From assembly GCF_000380485.1 (NCBI RefSeq), contig NZ_AQYG01000050.1:62001-126000 (forward strand): a stretch of 64,000 nt of DNA, given 5' to 3'. This DNA is from Jongsikchunia kroppenstedtii DSM 45133 (GTDB lineage Bacteria > Actinomycetota > Actinomycetes > Mycobacteriales > Mycobacteriaceae). Made by a program: the position numbers and the translations under genes. Shown here in pieces: positions 35,407 to 45,916 of the stretch. Numbering within the stretch: position 1 is the first letter of the stretch; every line of letters starts with the position of its first letter. Under the pieces are notes generated by a model. It made no database searches. It was given only the letters and a program-made list of their open reading frames with translations, and was not told the origin of the DNA.

Positions 35407-38400
35407 GTGATTTCTAAAGACCAGATCCGTGACGATGTCGCATCGTTGCTGGACGTCCCGGCCCACACCATCGACTACACCGACGACCTGGTTCGCCACG
35501 GCGTCCACTCGCTGCTGGTCATCAAGCTGACCAGCATGTGGCGGCGCCAAGGACATCGCGTGCGCAGCTCGCAGCTCAGCGAGGAGCCCACCATCGAGGC
35601 GTGGGCCCGGTTGCTCGGCGGCTCCAGCGCACCGCAGGCGGCACCAGAGCCTGCCGCCGCACCGGCACCCGAGGCCGCGGAAACCACTGGCACGGAAGAG
35701 GAATTCGGCCTCGCCACCATGCAGCACGCGTACTGGGTCGGCCGTCAGGACGGTCAGGCGCTCGGCGGCGTCGCGGCACACCTGTTCGCCGAATTCGACG
35801 GCGCCGGGGTGGACGCCGACCGCCTCGAGCGGGCGGTCAACCAGGTCGTGGCCCGACACGACATGCTGCGCGCCGCCTTCGACGACACCGGTCGCCAGCG
35901 CATCCTTCCGCAGCCGCCGCGGCCCGTGTTCAGTGTCGTGGATCTGCGTGAGGCCACGGGGGACCTCGACATCGAGCTGGAGCGCACCCGGGACCGGATG
36001 AGCCATCAGCTGCTCGACACGGCGTCGGGCAGCGTCGTCGAGTTCGTGCTGACCCTGCTGCCGGACGGCCGCCACCGGCTGCACCTGGACGTCGACATGC
36101 TGGCCGCAGACGCCATGAGCTACCGCAAGGTCCTGGACGATCTTGCGACCGCCTACGAGACCGACGCACCGCTGCAGGCCATCGGATACACCTTCCGGGA
36201 GTACCTCGCGGAAAAGGGCGACCACGTCTCGCCGGAGGAGTACGCGACCGCCAAGCAGTGGTGGGAGGCCAAGGAGCCGACGCTGCCGGATACCCCGACG
36301 CTGCCCTCCATCCCCGAGGACCGGCGGGCCGAACCCGACCGGAGCGTGCGGTACCACCATCAGCTGGGGCCGGCGGAGAAGGATCGGCTGTACGCGATCG
36401 CCTACGACAACGGCATCACCCCCGCCGTCACCTTCGCCGCGGTGTTCTCGGAGGTCATCGCGCGCTGGTCGACGCATCAGCGTTTCCTGCTGAACGTGCC
36501 ACTGTTCAACCGCGAGCCGGTGCACACGAACATCGACGAGGTGGTCGGCGACTTCACCAACTCGGTCCTGATCGACGCGGACGCCACGCACACCGAGTCG
36601 ATGATCGAACGCGGCCGCCGCCTGCAGAAGGAACTGCATGACTGCGCCGGTCACGCCGCCTACGAAGGCCTGGACGTGCTCCGCGACCTGGGTCGGATTC
36701 GCGGCTCGGCCGTGACCCCGTCGCTCGTCTTCACCTCCGGCCTCGGGTTCGGCGAACTGTTCTCCGACCGCGTGCGCGGACTGTTCGGCGAACCGGTCTG
36801 GATTCTGTCGCAGGGCCCCCAGGTCGATCTCGACGCCCAGGTGGTGGAGCTCGACGGCGGCCTGCTGGTGAACTGGGACGTGCGGCGCGATGCGCTGCCG
36901 GGCGGCGTGATGGACGCGATGTTCACCGAGTTCCGGTCGCTTCTCGACGGCCTCGTCCGGCCGGACGCGGATTGGAACGCAGCGCTCTCGATCGAGCTTC
37001 CGCCCGCCCAGCGCACGGTGCGCGATCGCGTCACGTCGACCACCTCGTCGAACATCGTTCCCCGCAGCCTGCATGCCGCGTTCTTCACCCGCGCCGAGCA
37101 GGAGCCCGAGCGCACCGCACTCGTCACCGCCGACGGTCAGGAGCTGAGCTACGCGACCGTGGCCGAGCAGGCGCGCTCGCTGGCCGGTGCACTCGCCGCG
37201 GCCGGGGTCGGTCGCGGTGACACCGTCGCGGTGATCATGCCCAAGGGCCATCAGCAGGTGATCGCGGTCCTCGGCGTCCTCGCCGGCGGAGCCGCCTACC
37301 TGCCCATCGGGACCGATCAGCCGGCATCCCGCCGCGATGCGATCCTGGCCCGCGGCCAGGTGCGCGCCGTGATCGCGCCGCAGTCCGACGGCCTGCCCGA
37401 CTCGGTCGTGCCGGTGATCTACGACGACGCGGTGGCCGGACCGGCCATCGGACAGGTCGTCGTTCCCGACCCCGACGAGCTGGCCTACGTGCTGTTCACG
37501 TCCGGATCGACCGGCGAGCCGAAGGGCGTCGAGGTCAGCCACCGCGCGGCGGCCAACACCGTCGACGCGATCGCCGAGGAGTTTGCGCTGATCGCCGACG
37601 ATCGCACGATCGGTCTCTCGGCCCTCGAGTTCGACCTGTCGGTGTTCGACATGTTCAGCCCGCTCTCGCTCGGCGGTGCGCTGGTCTGCATCAACGCCGA
37701 CCAGACGCGTGACGCCCAGGCCTGGGCCGCGCAGATCGCCGCCCACCGGGTATCGGTGCTCAATGCCGCGCCCGGCCTGATCGGCATGCTCCTCGACACC
37801 GCCACCACCGAGCAGCTGCAGAGCCTGCGCACCGTGGTGACCGGTGGTGACCGGGTCAATCCGGAACTCGGCCGACGCGCCCGAAAGGCCGTGTCCGGGC
37901 TACGTTTTGCCGGCCTGGGTGGCACCACCGAGACCGCGATCCATTCCACGATCTACGAGGTCACGGATGACTTCCCGGCCGATTGGGCGACCGTCCCGTA
38001 CGGTCGGCCGATGGCCGGTGTCCATTGCCGGGTCGTCAACGACCGCGGCGAGGACACCCCGGACTGGGTGATCGGCGAGCTGTGGATCGGCGGTACGAGC
38101 GTCGCCGACGGCTATCGGGGCGACCCCGAACGCACCCAGGATCGGTTCGTGACCGTGGACTCGGTCCGCTGGTACCGGACCGGCGACCTGGCCCGGTATC
38201 TGCCGGACGGAACGATCGAGTTCATCGGGCGCGCCGACCATCAGGTGAAGATCCGCGGATACCGTGTCGAGCTGGGCGAGATCGAGGCCGCGGCCCGATC
38301 ACTGGCCGACGTCCGGGAGGCCGTCGCCGCAGTCGTGGCCGACCGCCTGGTCCTCGCTGTCGTGAGCGCCGACGGCGCCTCGATCCAGGCCGACGAGGTC

Positions 38401-38889
38401 TCGGCCACGCTCGGGAATCTGGTGCCGGACTACATGATTCCCGAGGTCGTCCACGTGATCGACGAGATCCCGTTGACCAGCAACGGAAAGGTCGACCGCG
38501 CCGCGGTGCTCGCGGAGCTCCAGCGTGCCGTCGCCGGCACGACACCGCACGAGTACGTCGCTCCCGAGACCGCCGTCGAGGCGGCGGTGGCGTACATCGC
38601 CGAGCAGGTGCTGGGTGTGGAGCGGCTCGGTGTCACGACCGACTTCTTCGACGCCGGCGCCAACTCGATCCTCGCCACGACTTTCGTCGCCAACGTTCGT
38701 GGCCTGCTGGCCGTCGAGGGCGTCGGAATCACCGCGGTGTTCAAGGCGCGGACCGTTCGCGGGTTCGCGGCTCTGCTCGCCGAACGCGAGCAGGTGCCGG
38801 GGCAGCTCACGCAGGTCGCCACGATCCTGCTCGAGGTGGCCGGCGTGCCCGCGCCCGCATCCGAATTGGCCGGCGCCGCGGCACAATAG
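35407..38889 (+). CDS. Non-ribosomal peptide synthetase, ArCP-Cy-A-PCP (MbtB-like)
   Basis: A 1160-residue NRPS. An N-terminal carrier domain has HGVHSLLV with Ser35 as the likely pantetheine site; its motif departs from the usual GxDS. A heterocyclisation (Cy) domain follows with D230-x4-D235-x2-S238 (DMLAADAMS) in place of HHxxxDG. The adenylation domain shows LFTSGSTGEPKG (about 696), FDLSVFDMF with Asp743, and NGKVDR near the end. A final PCP has GANSI with Ser1087. Specificity residues read by eye begin D-L-F-N, a pattern of Cys- or Ser/Thr-activating Cy modules. The predicted product is an aryl-thiazoline or aryl-oxazoline on the PCP, as in MbtB. There is no thioesterase, epimerase or methyltransferase domain. 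Confidence 0.92.
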   Translation: MISKDQIRDDVASLLDVPAHTIDYTDDLVRHGVHSLLVIKLTSMWRRQGHRVRSSQLSEEPTIEAWARLLGGSSAPQAAPEPAAAPAPEAAETTGTEEEFGLATMQHAYWVGRQDGQALGGVAAHLFAEFDGAGVDADRLERAVNQVVARHDMLRAAFDDTGRQRILPQPPRPVFSVVDLREATGDLDIELERTRDRMSHQLLDTASGSVVEFVLTLLPDGRHRLHLDVDMLAADAMSYRKVLDDLATAYETDAPLQAIGYTFREYLAEKGDHVSPEEYATAKQWWEAKEPTLPDTPTLPSIPEDRRAEPDRSVRYHHQLGPAEKDRLYAIAYDNGITPAVTFAAVFSEVIARWSTHQRFLLNVPLFNREPVHTNIDEVVGDFTNSVLIDADATHTESMIERGRRLQKELHDCAGHAAYEGLDVLRDLGRIRGSAVTPSLVFTSGLGFGELFSDRVRGLFGEPVWILSQGPQVDLDAQVVELDGGLLVNWDVRRDALPGGVMDAMFTEFRSLLDGLVRPDADWNAALSIELPPAQRTVRDRVTSTTSSNIVPRSLHAAFFTRAEQEPERTALVTADGQELSYATVAEQARSLAGALAAAGVGRGDTVAVIMPKGHQQVIAVLGVLAGGAAYLPIGTDQPASRRDAILARGQVRAVIAPQSDGLPDSVVPVIYDDAVAGPAIGQVVVPDPDELAYVLFTSGSTGEPKGVEVSHRAAANTVDAIAEEFALIADDRTIGLSALEFDLSVFDMFSPLSLGGALVCINADQTRDAQAWAAQIAAHRVSVLNAAPGLIGMLLDTATTEQLQSLRTVVTGGDRVNPELGRRARKAVSGLRFAGLGGTTETAIHSTIYEVTDDFPADWATVPYGRPMAGVHCRVVNDRGEDTPDWVIGELWIGGTSVADGYRGDPERTQDRFVTVDSVRWYRTGDLARYLPDGTIEFIGRADHQVKIRGYRVELGEIEAAARSLADVREAVAAVVADRLVLAVVSADGASIQADEVSATLGNLVPDYMIPEVVHVIDEIPLTSNGKVDRAAVLAELQRAVAGTTPHEYVAPETAVEAAVAYIAEQVLGVERLGVTTDFFDAGANSILATTFVANVRGLLAVEGVGITAVFKARTVRGFAALLAEREQVPGQLTQVATILLEVAGVPAPASELAGAAAQ

Positions 38890-38937
38890 CCGCGACGACG
38901 ACCTCACCACGCACACGGAAAAGAAAGATCTGAGCAG

Positions 38938-40377
38938 TTGCCAACCCTTGAGGAACTCCAGCAGGTGATGCGTGAGCGGCTGGGCGACGTGGGGATCGCG
39001 GTCGACACCGGGATACCCGCCCGGCGCGATCGCGACCGCGCACCCCTGTCGTTCAGCCAGCGTCTGGTCTGGGGCCACCAGCAGCGGGTGCCCGACAGCA
39101 CCGCCAACAACATCTGCCTGACCTTCACCTACACCGGTGAGGTCGACGCGGATGCGTTGCGCCACGCCCTGTTCGGGGTGGTACGGCGGCACGAGATCCT
39201 GCGCACCACCTATCACTGCGACGACGACGGGGTTCCGTACCAGCGCATCCACGCCGACTTCCCGCCGCCGCTGCGGACCGTCGACCTGCGCGATACCGAG
39301 GACGCCGACGAACGCCTCCGGAGCCTGGTGGCGGAAGCGGCCACGGAGGTCTTCGATCTGGCGACCGAGTCATCGGTGCGGTTGACCTTCGTCAACCTTC
39401 CTCCGGACGACGCGGGCGCGCCGCGGCTGGCGGTGGTGATCGCGATGCAGCACATCGTCTGGGACGGAATGACGTTGCCCGCCATGGCACGCGACACCGC
39501 GCGGTTCTACGACGCGGCGCGATTGCGCGCCCTGGACTCGGCGGATGCGGACGCGGAGATCGCGGTCGACCCGCTCACCCCGCAGGTCGCCGACGCCGCC
39601 GAGTGGGAGCAGGACCGTTTCACCCGAGCCGATCACAGTGCGGACATCCGTTTCTGGGAGGAGCAGTTCGGCGGGGACATCCCGACCGCGAGCCTGCCGT
39701 ACGACCGCCGACCCGACGCGGCTTCCGAACGCAGCGCCCGGCTCGACCGCAACCTGAGTGACGCGGCCGAGGCCAACCTTCGAGCGCTCGGCGCGGAGCT
39801 GCGGATGCCGCCCTTCTCGGTGTTCCTGGCCGCGTACTACCTCGCGCTGCGAGCCATCACCGGCCGGACCGACATCCTGATCGGCACCACCGTCGCCAAT
39901 CGCGAAGAGGCCGGCCTGCGCGCCCTGGTCGGGAACTTCAGCAACTCCATTCCCCTGCGAATCCAGGGGCAGGGCAACGACTTCGGCGAACTGGTCACGC
40001 ATGTCCGGGCGGTCACCGATGCCGCGTTCGATCACCGCACCTTCCCGTTCGAGCACATCATCGAGATCGCCCGCAAGGCCACCGGCGACGAACACGCGTA
40101 CCCGTTCGACTCGCTCGTGCTGTTCCTCGACCAGAAGATCGACGGCATCGCCCTGCCCGGTGCGGAGATGACCTGGGAGTTGGCCGACAAGGGTCGTATC
40201 GCGCTGCCGCTGACCGTCGAAGCGTTCATGCATCCGGACCACACCGAGGTGCAGATCTCGTATCAGGTGGACCTGTTCGACGAGAGCACGGTCGCCCGGC
40301 TGCACGACCACATCGACGCGATCCTCTCCGCGGCCGCCGCGCACGCGCCCTACGCCGGACTGCTGCCCGATGAGTGA
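38938..40377 (+). CDS. Free-standing NRPS condensation-domain protein
   Basis: A 479-residue condensation-fold protein. The active-site motif reads QHIVWDG: the catalytic His172 and Asp176 are present, and the first His is replaced by Gln. It also has [14 protein letters not shown] at the N-terminus, [12 protein letters not shown] and NFSNSIPLR of the C-terminal half, and [10 protein letters not shown]. It may transfer the aryl-heterocycle from the NRPS PCP to the amine of a cadaverine-derived unit, releasing the chain. The TTG start at 38938 is supported by the N-terminal helix ([17 protein letters not shown]), which has a counterpart in the second condensation protein (LELMRRRLADAGIDV). The gene overlaps the acylase-like gene by 8 nt. 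Confidence 0.87.
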   Translation: MPTLEELQQVMRERLGDVGIAVDTGIPARRDRDRAPLSFSQRLVWGHQQRVPDSTANNICLTFTYTGEVDADALRHALFGVVRRHEILRTTYHCDDDGVPYQRIHADFPPPLRTVDLRDTEDADERLRSLVAEAATEVFDLATESSVRLTFVNLPPDDAGAPRLAVVIAMQHIVWDGMTLPAMARDTARFYDAARLRALDSADADAEIAVDPLTPQVADAAEWEQDRFTRADHSADIRFWEEQFGGDIPTASLPYDRRPDAASERSARLDRNLSDAAEANLRALGAELRMPPFSVFLAAYYLALRAITGRTDILIGTTVANREEAGLRALVGNFSNSIPLRIQGQGNDFGELVTHVRAVTDAAFDHRTFPFEHIIEIARKATGDEHAYPFDSLVLFLDQKIDGIALPGAEMTWELADKGRIALPLTVEAFMHPDHTEVQISYQVDLFDESTVARLHDHIDAILSAAAAHAPYAGLLPDE

Positions 40378-42691
40378 CGAGCCGCGGCTGGAGATCCTCC
40401 GGGATGCGCACGGCATCCCCCACATCACGGCCGCCTCCGCCGACGAAGCACTGTATGGACAGGGGTTCGCCACCGGTATCGACCGCGCCTGGCAGATCGA
40501 GTTCTTGCGACTGCGCGCGCAGGGCCGAACGGCGGAGATCTTCGGTCCCGACGGCGTCGGCTGGGATGAGTTCGCCAGACGGGCGGGGATCGACCGGGCG
40601 GCGCAGCGGATCTACGAGGCATCGTCGACGCGCACCCGAACCCTGTTGCGCGCGTATGCCGATGGCGTGAGCGCGGCATTGCTCGAGGCGGACGCCGTCG
40701 AGTGGGAAGAGTTCGGTCACCGCCCGTCGGACTGGGATCCCTGGACCCCGATCTCGATCTTCATCGTCCAGCACCTCATGTTCGGACGATTCGCCACCAA
40801 GCTGTGGCGGCTGCATGCCTGCCGCGCCCTGGGGCCGGCCGCCCTCGACCTGTTCAACAGCGAGGGCGTGATCACCCCGGCCGGCAGCAGCGCCAGCCCG
40901 CCCGATCGCATGCCCGCCCCGCCGGACGACGATTTCATCAACGCATTGCTGCGCAGCCTCACTGAGGCAAGCGACACGGGATCCGCGCCGCCGGTACCGC
41001 CGCTGGGCAACGCCATCTCCGGCAGCAACGCCTGGGGCATCGCCGCCTCCGAGACCACCACCGGCGCACCGTTGATCGCCGGCGACCCGCACCGGTTCAT
41101 CGAGGTCCCCGGCGTGTATCAGCAGGCCCATCTCGTCTGCCCCGACTTCGACGTGGTCGGATTCGCCTTCTCCGGCGTGCCCGGGGTCCCGCACTTCGCC
41201 CATGCGTCGTCGGTCGCCTGGGGAATCACCAACGCCATGGCCGACTACCAAGACGTGTTCGTCGAGATGCTCACCCGCACCGGTGATTCCGTTCTGGCCA
41301 AATCGCCTGACGGCCAGTCGCCCACCCGCGCGCGGACCGAGCGCATCGAGGTGCGCGGCGCCGATCCCGTCGACGTCGAGATCATCGAGACCGACAACGG
41401 TCCGGTCGTGTTCGGCGAGCCGGACAGCTGGTCCATCAGCCTGCGGACACCGATGCTGTGCGACCCGTCGGTCACCTTCGACCCGGTGATCGATCTGCTC
41501 TTCGCGGAGTCGGTCGCCGACGTCCAGCAAGCGCTGGTCGGCTGGGTGGAACCGGCCAACCGCGTCGTCATCGCCGACACCGACGGTGGGCTGACCCATC
41601 ACGCCGTGGGCCGCATCCCGATCCGGGCCGACGAGAACTACTGGCTGCCGGTGCCGGGCTGGGAGCAGCGACACCGCTGGCAGGGATACGCGACATCGTC
41701 GGTCGCCGATCCGGACTTCACCGCCACGGTGAGCACCCATTCGGTCATCGCCAACCAGCGCATCGCCAATTGCCCGCCGCTGCAACCGATCACGACCGAA
41801 TGCGCCGCGGCCGCGCGCGCCGACCGGATCGATCAGCTCGTCTCGACGGCGCCCGGACCGATATCCGTCGACGGGTGCGAAGAGATCCACCGCGATGTGG
41901 CGGGCGAACCGGCCGCGGCCGTCATCACCGATCTCCTCCGCCCGCTGTCCGGGCTGAGCCGGCCGGCACAGGAGCTCTGTGCGCGCCTGCTGGCGTGGGA
42001 CGGCTCCATGGCGGCCGATAGCGTCGACGCCTACCTGTTCGCCGAGTTGCGCAGCCGGCTCGTCGCGGCGATCACCGCCGACGAATCCCTGGCAGGGCTC
42101 GCTGCGCCGCATGGCTTTCCGGTGTGGATCACCCCTTATTTCCTCGCCACCACCCGCATCGCGGCCGGACTCGACTCGGTGCTCGCGCGGGGCGCGGAGT
42201 TCGGGCTCGACATCACCCGGCTGGTCGTCGACACGGTCGAATCCCTCGCCGCCGAGATCGACACGGCGTCCCTGCCGACGTGGGGTGAGGTCCATGTCCT
42301 GGCACCGCTGCACGGCATGGACTTCGCCGGCGTCACCCCGGCGCATCCCGAGCTGTCCACACGGGTCCGCCCGGAGCCGGTACCGCTCGGCGGAGACGCG
42401 GAATGCGTGTTCGCCAACGCCAGCGCCGTCGGGTTCGCCCACGTCTGCCGGCTCGGCTCGGTCGCGCGGTACGTGTGGGATCTCGCCGACCGCGATCGCA
42501 GCCGCTGGATCGTCCCGCTCGGGGCCAGCGGTGATCCGCGCTCGCCGCATTTCCAGGACCAGACGACGCAGTGGGCCGCCGGCGAACAGATCGCGATCAC
42601 GACCGATCCGGCAGAGCTCCGCCGGGCACCCCACGAACACCGGAGCTTCGACCGGGTTCCGAATTCCCCTGCGACGACATCGCATACGTAG
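40370..42691 (+). CDS. Penicillin-acylase-family Ntn hydrolase, cytoplasmic
   Basis: A 773-residue Ntn (N-terminal nucleophile) hydrolase precursor of the penicillin acylase family. The predicted self-cleavage site is Gly218-Ser219 in [10 protein letters not shown], where Ser219 becomes the nucleophile of the beta chain. Other family signs are [10 protein letters not shown] at the start, [27 protein letters not shown] and the later NQRI segment with the oxyanion Asn. There is no signal peptide: the fold begins at residue 5. This is unlike PvdQ and antibiotic acylases, which are exported. Lying between two condensation-protein genes in an iron-boxed operon, it may cleave or form an amide in the siderophore. 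The exact reaction is unknown. Confidence 0.88.
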   Translation: MSDEPRLEILRDAHGIPHITAASADEALYGQGFATGIDRAWQIEFLRLRAQGRTAEIFGPDGVGWDEFARRAGIDRAAQRIYEASSTRTRTLLRAYADGVSAALLEADAVEWEEFGHRPSDWDPWTPISIFIVQHLMFGRFATKLWRLHACRALGPAALDLFNSEGVITPAGSSASPPDRMPAPPDDDFINALLRSLTEASDTGSAPPVPPLGNAISGSNAWGIAASETTTGAPLIAGDPHRFIEVPGVYQQAHLVCPDFDVVGFAFSGVPGVPHFAHASSVAWGITNAMADYQDVFVEMLTRTGDSVLAKSPDGQSPTRARTERIEVRGADPVDVEIIETDNGPVVFGEPDSWSISLRTPMLCDPSVTFDPVIDLLFAESVADVQQALVGWVEPANRVVIADTDGGLTHHAVGRIPIRADENYWLPVPGWEQRHRWQGYATSSVADPDFTATVSTHSVIANQRIANCPPLQPITTECAAAARADRIDQLVSTAPGPISVDGCEEIHRDVAGEPAAAVITDLLRPLSGLSRPAQELCARLLAWDGSMAADSVDAYLFAELRSRLVAAITADESLAGLAAPHGFPVWITPYFLATTRIAAGLDSVLARGAEFGLDITRLVVDTVESLAAEIDTASLPTWGEVHVLAPLHGMDFAGVTPAHPELSTRVRPEPVPLGGDAECVFANASAVGFAHVCRLGSVARYVWDLADRDRSRWIVPLGASGDPRSPHFQDQTTQWAAGEQIAITTDPAELRRAPHEHRSFDRVPNSPATTSHT

Positions 42692-42706
42692 CCTCGAGGA
42701 GAGAAA

Positions 42707-44164
42707 ATGACCGTCCTGTCCGACACCCAACTCGAACTCATGCGGCGCCGCCTCGCCGACGCCGGCATCGACGTGGCACCCACGGGGGCGACCACGGCGG
42801 ACGCCAGTCCCGAGCCGGTACCGGCTGACGGCGAGCTCGGCATCGCCGAGCGGCGCATGTGGAAGATCTACGAACTCGACCCGGACTCCGATGCGCACAA
42901 CTTCTCCGTGCTGCTGCGCTTCGGAGCCCCGTACACGATCGAGACCGTGGTCGCCGCCGCGGAACGTCTCATCGCCGCCTCGCAGGTGTTCGGTTCGGTC
43001 ATCGAGGTCGACGAGGACGGGACGCCGCGCCGCCGCCCGGCGCCGCGTGACGGGCAGTGGGTGACCCCGGGCGAGCTGTGGGAGTGGGGCTCGATTCCCG
43101 CCGATGCGCACGGTGCCTCCCTCGCCGACGACGCGGCGGCGCTGGCCAAGGTCCCGTTCCGGCTGCGCGAGGAGCAGCCGTGCCGAGTCCGGATCCAAGC
43201 CCATGACGACGAGGTCAGCATGACCCTCGTCCTGCATCATCTCGCCGGCGACGAGACGATCCTGCCGCCGGTGCTGACCGCGCTGGTCGCCGACGGATCG
43301 ACCGCCGGCGCGGAGGTTCCGACCAGCGGAGGCACCGCGGTCGATTCGACACCACGCACCGGCGCCCATGCCGACGCCGCGGTCCGCCATGCCCAATCCA
43401 CCTGGGCGGCAGAAGGTATCCGCTATCCCCTGTCGGGCGCGCTGCCCGACACAACTCCAGAAGACAGCTGGCTGTCGGTGATGGGCGAAGGTCCGGGACG
43501 GCTGCTGTCGGTCCCGATCGACGATGATCGGGTCGCCGCACTCGAAGCGTTCGCGCGCGAGGTCGGCGCCACCCCGAACGCATTGTTCGTCGTCCTGTCC
43601 GCGCTGACCGTGTCGGCGCAGACCGGGGCGGATGACTTCGTCATCCTGGTGCCCGCGGACAACCGGCGGCCCGAGGAGACGACCGACCGAGTCGGCTACA
43701 GCGGCAACATCATTCCGATGCGCTTCACCCTCGACGGACAGGTGTCCGTCGCCGACGCGGTGCGCCAGGCGGTCGCCACCGTGTACGAGGCGATGGAGTA
43801 CTCGTCGGTCGACTACGGCACCATTCTCACGGCGCTGCGGCAGGGCGGGGGCCGCTTCCCGGTCGCCGAGATCATGACGCTGGTGAAGAACGCGCCGCTG
43901 CGCGGTGTGCCGATCCCCGCGGCGGCGCAGGTGACCTGCGAGACGATCTTCAAAGACATTGTGCACTACCCGCTTTCGATCTCCTTCGAGTTCGACGAGC
44001 ACGATCACGTCCACCTGGAGATCGAATACCGCACCGACATCCTCGCGGAGGCCGACGCGCAGCGGGTGGCACAGATCGTCGAGTCTCTGGTCGAGCTGGC
44101 GCCGCAGTCGTCCGGAAAGCCGTTGGGCGAGTTGTTCACGGACGTGCGCGGGAAGGCCGTCTAG
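42707..44164 (+). CDS. Second free-standing condensation-fold protein with HHxxxDE motif
   Basis: A 485-residue condensation- or acyltransferase-fold protein. The motif is HHLAGDE (His177, His178, Asp182): the usual final Gly is Glu. Further matches are ILVPADNRRPEETTDRVGYSGNIIPMRF (residues about 313-340) and a C-terminal half that resembles the first condensation protein. It starts with the same type of amphipathic helix (TQLELMRRRLADAGIDV). A GAGGAG ribosome binding site precedes the ATG, 15 nt after the acylase-like gene. It is the last gene of the operon that begins at 29976. It may condense a second acyl or aminoacyl unit, for example one held on the carrier protein at 21605. It could also be inactive. 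Confidence 0.83.
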   Translation: MTVLSDTQLELMRRRLADAGIDVAPTGATTADASPEPVPADGELGIAERRMWKIYELDPDSDAHNFSVLLRFGAPYTIETVVAAAERLIAASQVFGSVIEVDEDGTPRRRPAPRDGQWVTPGELWEWGSIPADAHGASLADDAAALAKVPFRLREEQPCRVRIQAHDDEVSMTLVLHHLAGDETILPPVLTALVADGSTAGAEVPTSGGTAVDSTPRTGAHADAAVRHAQSTWAAEGIRYPLSGALPDTTPEDSWLSVMGEGPGRLLSVPIDDDRVAALEAFAREVGATPNALFVVLSALTVSAQTGADDFVILVPADNRRPEETTDRVGYSGNIIPMRFTLDGQVSVADAVRQAVATVYEAMEYSSVDYGTILTALRQGGGRFPVAEIMTLVKNAPLRGVPIPAAAQVTCETIFKDIVHYPLSISFEFDEHDHVHLEIEYRTDILAEADAQRVAQIVESLVELAPQSSGKPLGELFTDVRGKAV

Positions 44165-44299
44165 GCCGGGGTTTCCGTCCTACGTTGACGCGACACGAAT
44201 CCGCCTTGGCCTGCCGATGAAGCGCGTGTCATTGTGGAACTCGCGTGTCAAAACGATTGCAGGACAACTCTTGTCGGTGGGCTCTGGCACATTAGTGCC

Positions 44300-45832
44300 A
44301 TGCCAATCACAGCAGCTGATCAACTCGACGACGGCCTGTCGATCGCCGAGTTGATCCACGCTGCCGGCTACACCCAACGCGTCCGCGGCGCCGCCGACTA
44401 TCGGTTGCTGCAATTGATTTCCCGCATCCACGAGCACCGCGAAGACCAGCACATCGCGCAGGTAGCCGCCCGCGCCGAGCAGAACCCGCCGGCCGAGGCA
44501 TCCGGGATCGCTGCTGTGCTCGCGCCTCGCGACAAGTACGGCCCCGACGGCCTGGAACGCGCGATCGGCGACATCGGCGCCGAACTGTGCGTCACCCCGC
44601 AGCGTGCCAGGCGGCTGATCGCGGCAGCGTCCGCGGCGCGCTACCGGCTGCCCGAGACTGCCCGCGCCCTCGCTGAAGGATTCATCGACCTCGACCGGAT
44701 GACGATGGTCGTCACTCGTACCGACCTGGTCGGGTCGGCGGAGATCCTGCGGCTGGATCGGGAGCTGGCGACCGCGATCTTTCATCGGGGCCCGATGTCC
44801 ACCCAGCGATTCCGCACCCTCGTCGACAGGCTCATTCACAAGCACGACCCCGACGCGGTCCGGCGGCGCGCCGCCCGCACCGACGAGAACCGCAACATCA
44901 CCATCGCGCCGGACCGGTTCGCCACCGGCCAGGCCCGGATCAGCGGATCGCTGCCACACGAACAGGCCGCAGTCATCAACGCCCGCCTTGACGCCATGGC
45001 GAAGGAAGTCCACAGAGGCGACGGGCGAACCCTGAAACAACGCCGCGCCGACGCGTACGTCGCCCTCGCCCGAGGTCTGCAGCACCTGTGCTGTCACTGC
45101 GACGACTGCAATGCCGCCCCCGGGCCCGAACCGGCACCTATTGCGGCGCCGTCACCCACCGAACCGGCGGCGACATCTGACACCGCCGGAGACACGTCGG
45201 CGACGCCGCAGACATGCAGCCATCCGACCACGCCGCTGATGTACGTCGTGGTCAACCTGTCGACGTTGCTCGGCCTTGATAATGATCCGGCCTACCTCGA
45301 CGGGCAAGGCCTCGTCGATGCCGATACCGCCAGAGCCCTTCTCGCCGAGGCGAAACGGGCGTACATTGCCCCATCCCGCGAGGATCCGGCCGCGGAGCGG
45401 CGCTATCGGCCGTCCCGAAAACTGCGAGCGCTCCTGCGCGCAGGGGAACTGTGCTGCCAGTTTCCCGGCTGCAATGCCCCTGTGTCTCAGGCTGATCTCG
45501 ACCACCACCACGCCCACGGTGACGGCGGGAGAACTACCCCGTCAAACATCGGACCCCTATGCCGATTTCACCACCGTCTCAAAACTTTTGAGCACTGGCG
45601 TCAGTACCAGGACACGTGGCACACGACTGTCTTCACCAGCCCCGACGGGCTCAGGTATGTCGGCAACGCGTACAACGGCCTGGATATCTTCGACACGATC
45701 TGCCGCGAGCCGGTCGACCGACCGCCCGAGCATCCCACTCGAAGCAGATTCGATCAACGCCGAAACGCGTCCCGTGCCAGACGGCAACGGGCGCAGCAGA
45801 AGTGGGAGAAGGAACATCCACCACCGTTCTGA
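44300..45832 (+). CDS. DUF222 / HNH endonuclease-signature protein (13E12 repeat family)
   Basis: A 510-residue protein. An N-terminal DUF222 region (about 30-290, with GLERAIGDIGAELCVTPQRARRLI and TRTDLV...) is followed by a spacer. The C-terminal HNH nuclease motif comes next: CCQFPGCNAPVSQADLDHHHAHGDGG...NIGPLCRFHHRLK, with zinc-type Cys pairs. Such genes are multicopy in Mycobacteriales, often near insertion points, and their function is not known. It has lower GC and different codon use from the siderophore genes. It begins a 3-kb accessory block that separates the biosynthetic operon from the exporter operon. The ATG at 44300 starts the conserved part. The 135 bp before it hold no gene. 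Confidence 0.87.
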   Translation: MPITAADQLDDGLSIAELIHAAGYTQRVRGAADYRLLQLISRIHEHREDQHIAQVAARAEQNPPAEASGIAAVLAPRDKYGPDGLERAIGDIGAELCVTPQRARRLIAAASAARYRLPETARALAEGFIDLDRMTMVVTRTDLVGSAEILRLDRELATAIFHRGPMSTQRFRTLVDRLIHKHDPDAVRRRAARTDENRNITIAPDRFATGQARISGSLPHEQAAVINARLDAMAKEVHRGDGRTLKQRRADAYVALARGLQHLCCHCDDCNAAPGPEPAPIAAPSPTEPAATSDTAGDTSATPQTCSHPTTPLMYVVVNLSTLLGLDNDPAYLDGQGLVDADTARALLAEAKRAYIAPSREDPAAERRYRPSRKLRALLRAGELCCQFPGCNAPVSQADLDHHHAHGDGGRTTPSNIGPLCRFHHRLKTFEHWRQYQDTWHTTVFTSPDGLRYVGNAYNGLDIFDTICREPVDRPPEHPTRSRFDQRRNASRARRQRAQQKWEKEHPPPF

Positions 45833-45863
45833 CGGATCGGAATGCTGTTGACTACTGGGTTTC

Positions 45864-45900
45864 CCTTGACACAGCCGAGGGCAATGCGAGCGTGTCAAGG
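45864..45900. terminator. Candidate hairpin terminator between convergent genes
   Basis: CCTTGACAC and GTGTCAAGG form a perfect 9-bp stem with a 19-nt loop, between the convergent HNH gene and the DHFR-like gene. There is no clear T tract, so it could also be an operator. Confidence 0.45.
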
Positions 45901-45916
45901 TTGGTCGTCACCCCCA

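Noticed and set aside
35395-37746. 783-codon minus-strand frame opposite the NRPS gene
   Set aside because: The plus-strand NRPS has all core motifs; the antisense frame has none.
40226-44014. 1262-codon minus-strand frame opposite the acylase and condensation genes
   Set aside because: It runs across three well-supported plus-strand genes and their junctions; composition (Gly/Arg/Asp/His) is typical of an antisense frame in high-GC DNA.
44300-45832. Homing endonuclease or intact mobile element
   Set aside because: Only the DUF222/HNH gene is present; no inverted repeats, target duplication or transposase gene was found at its borders.
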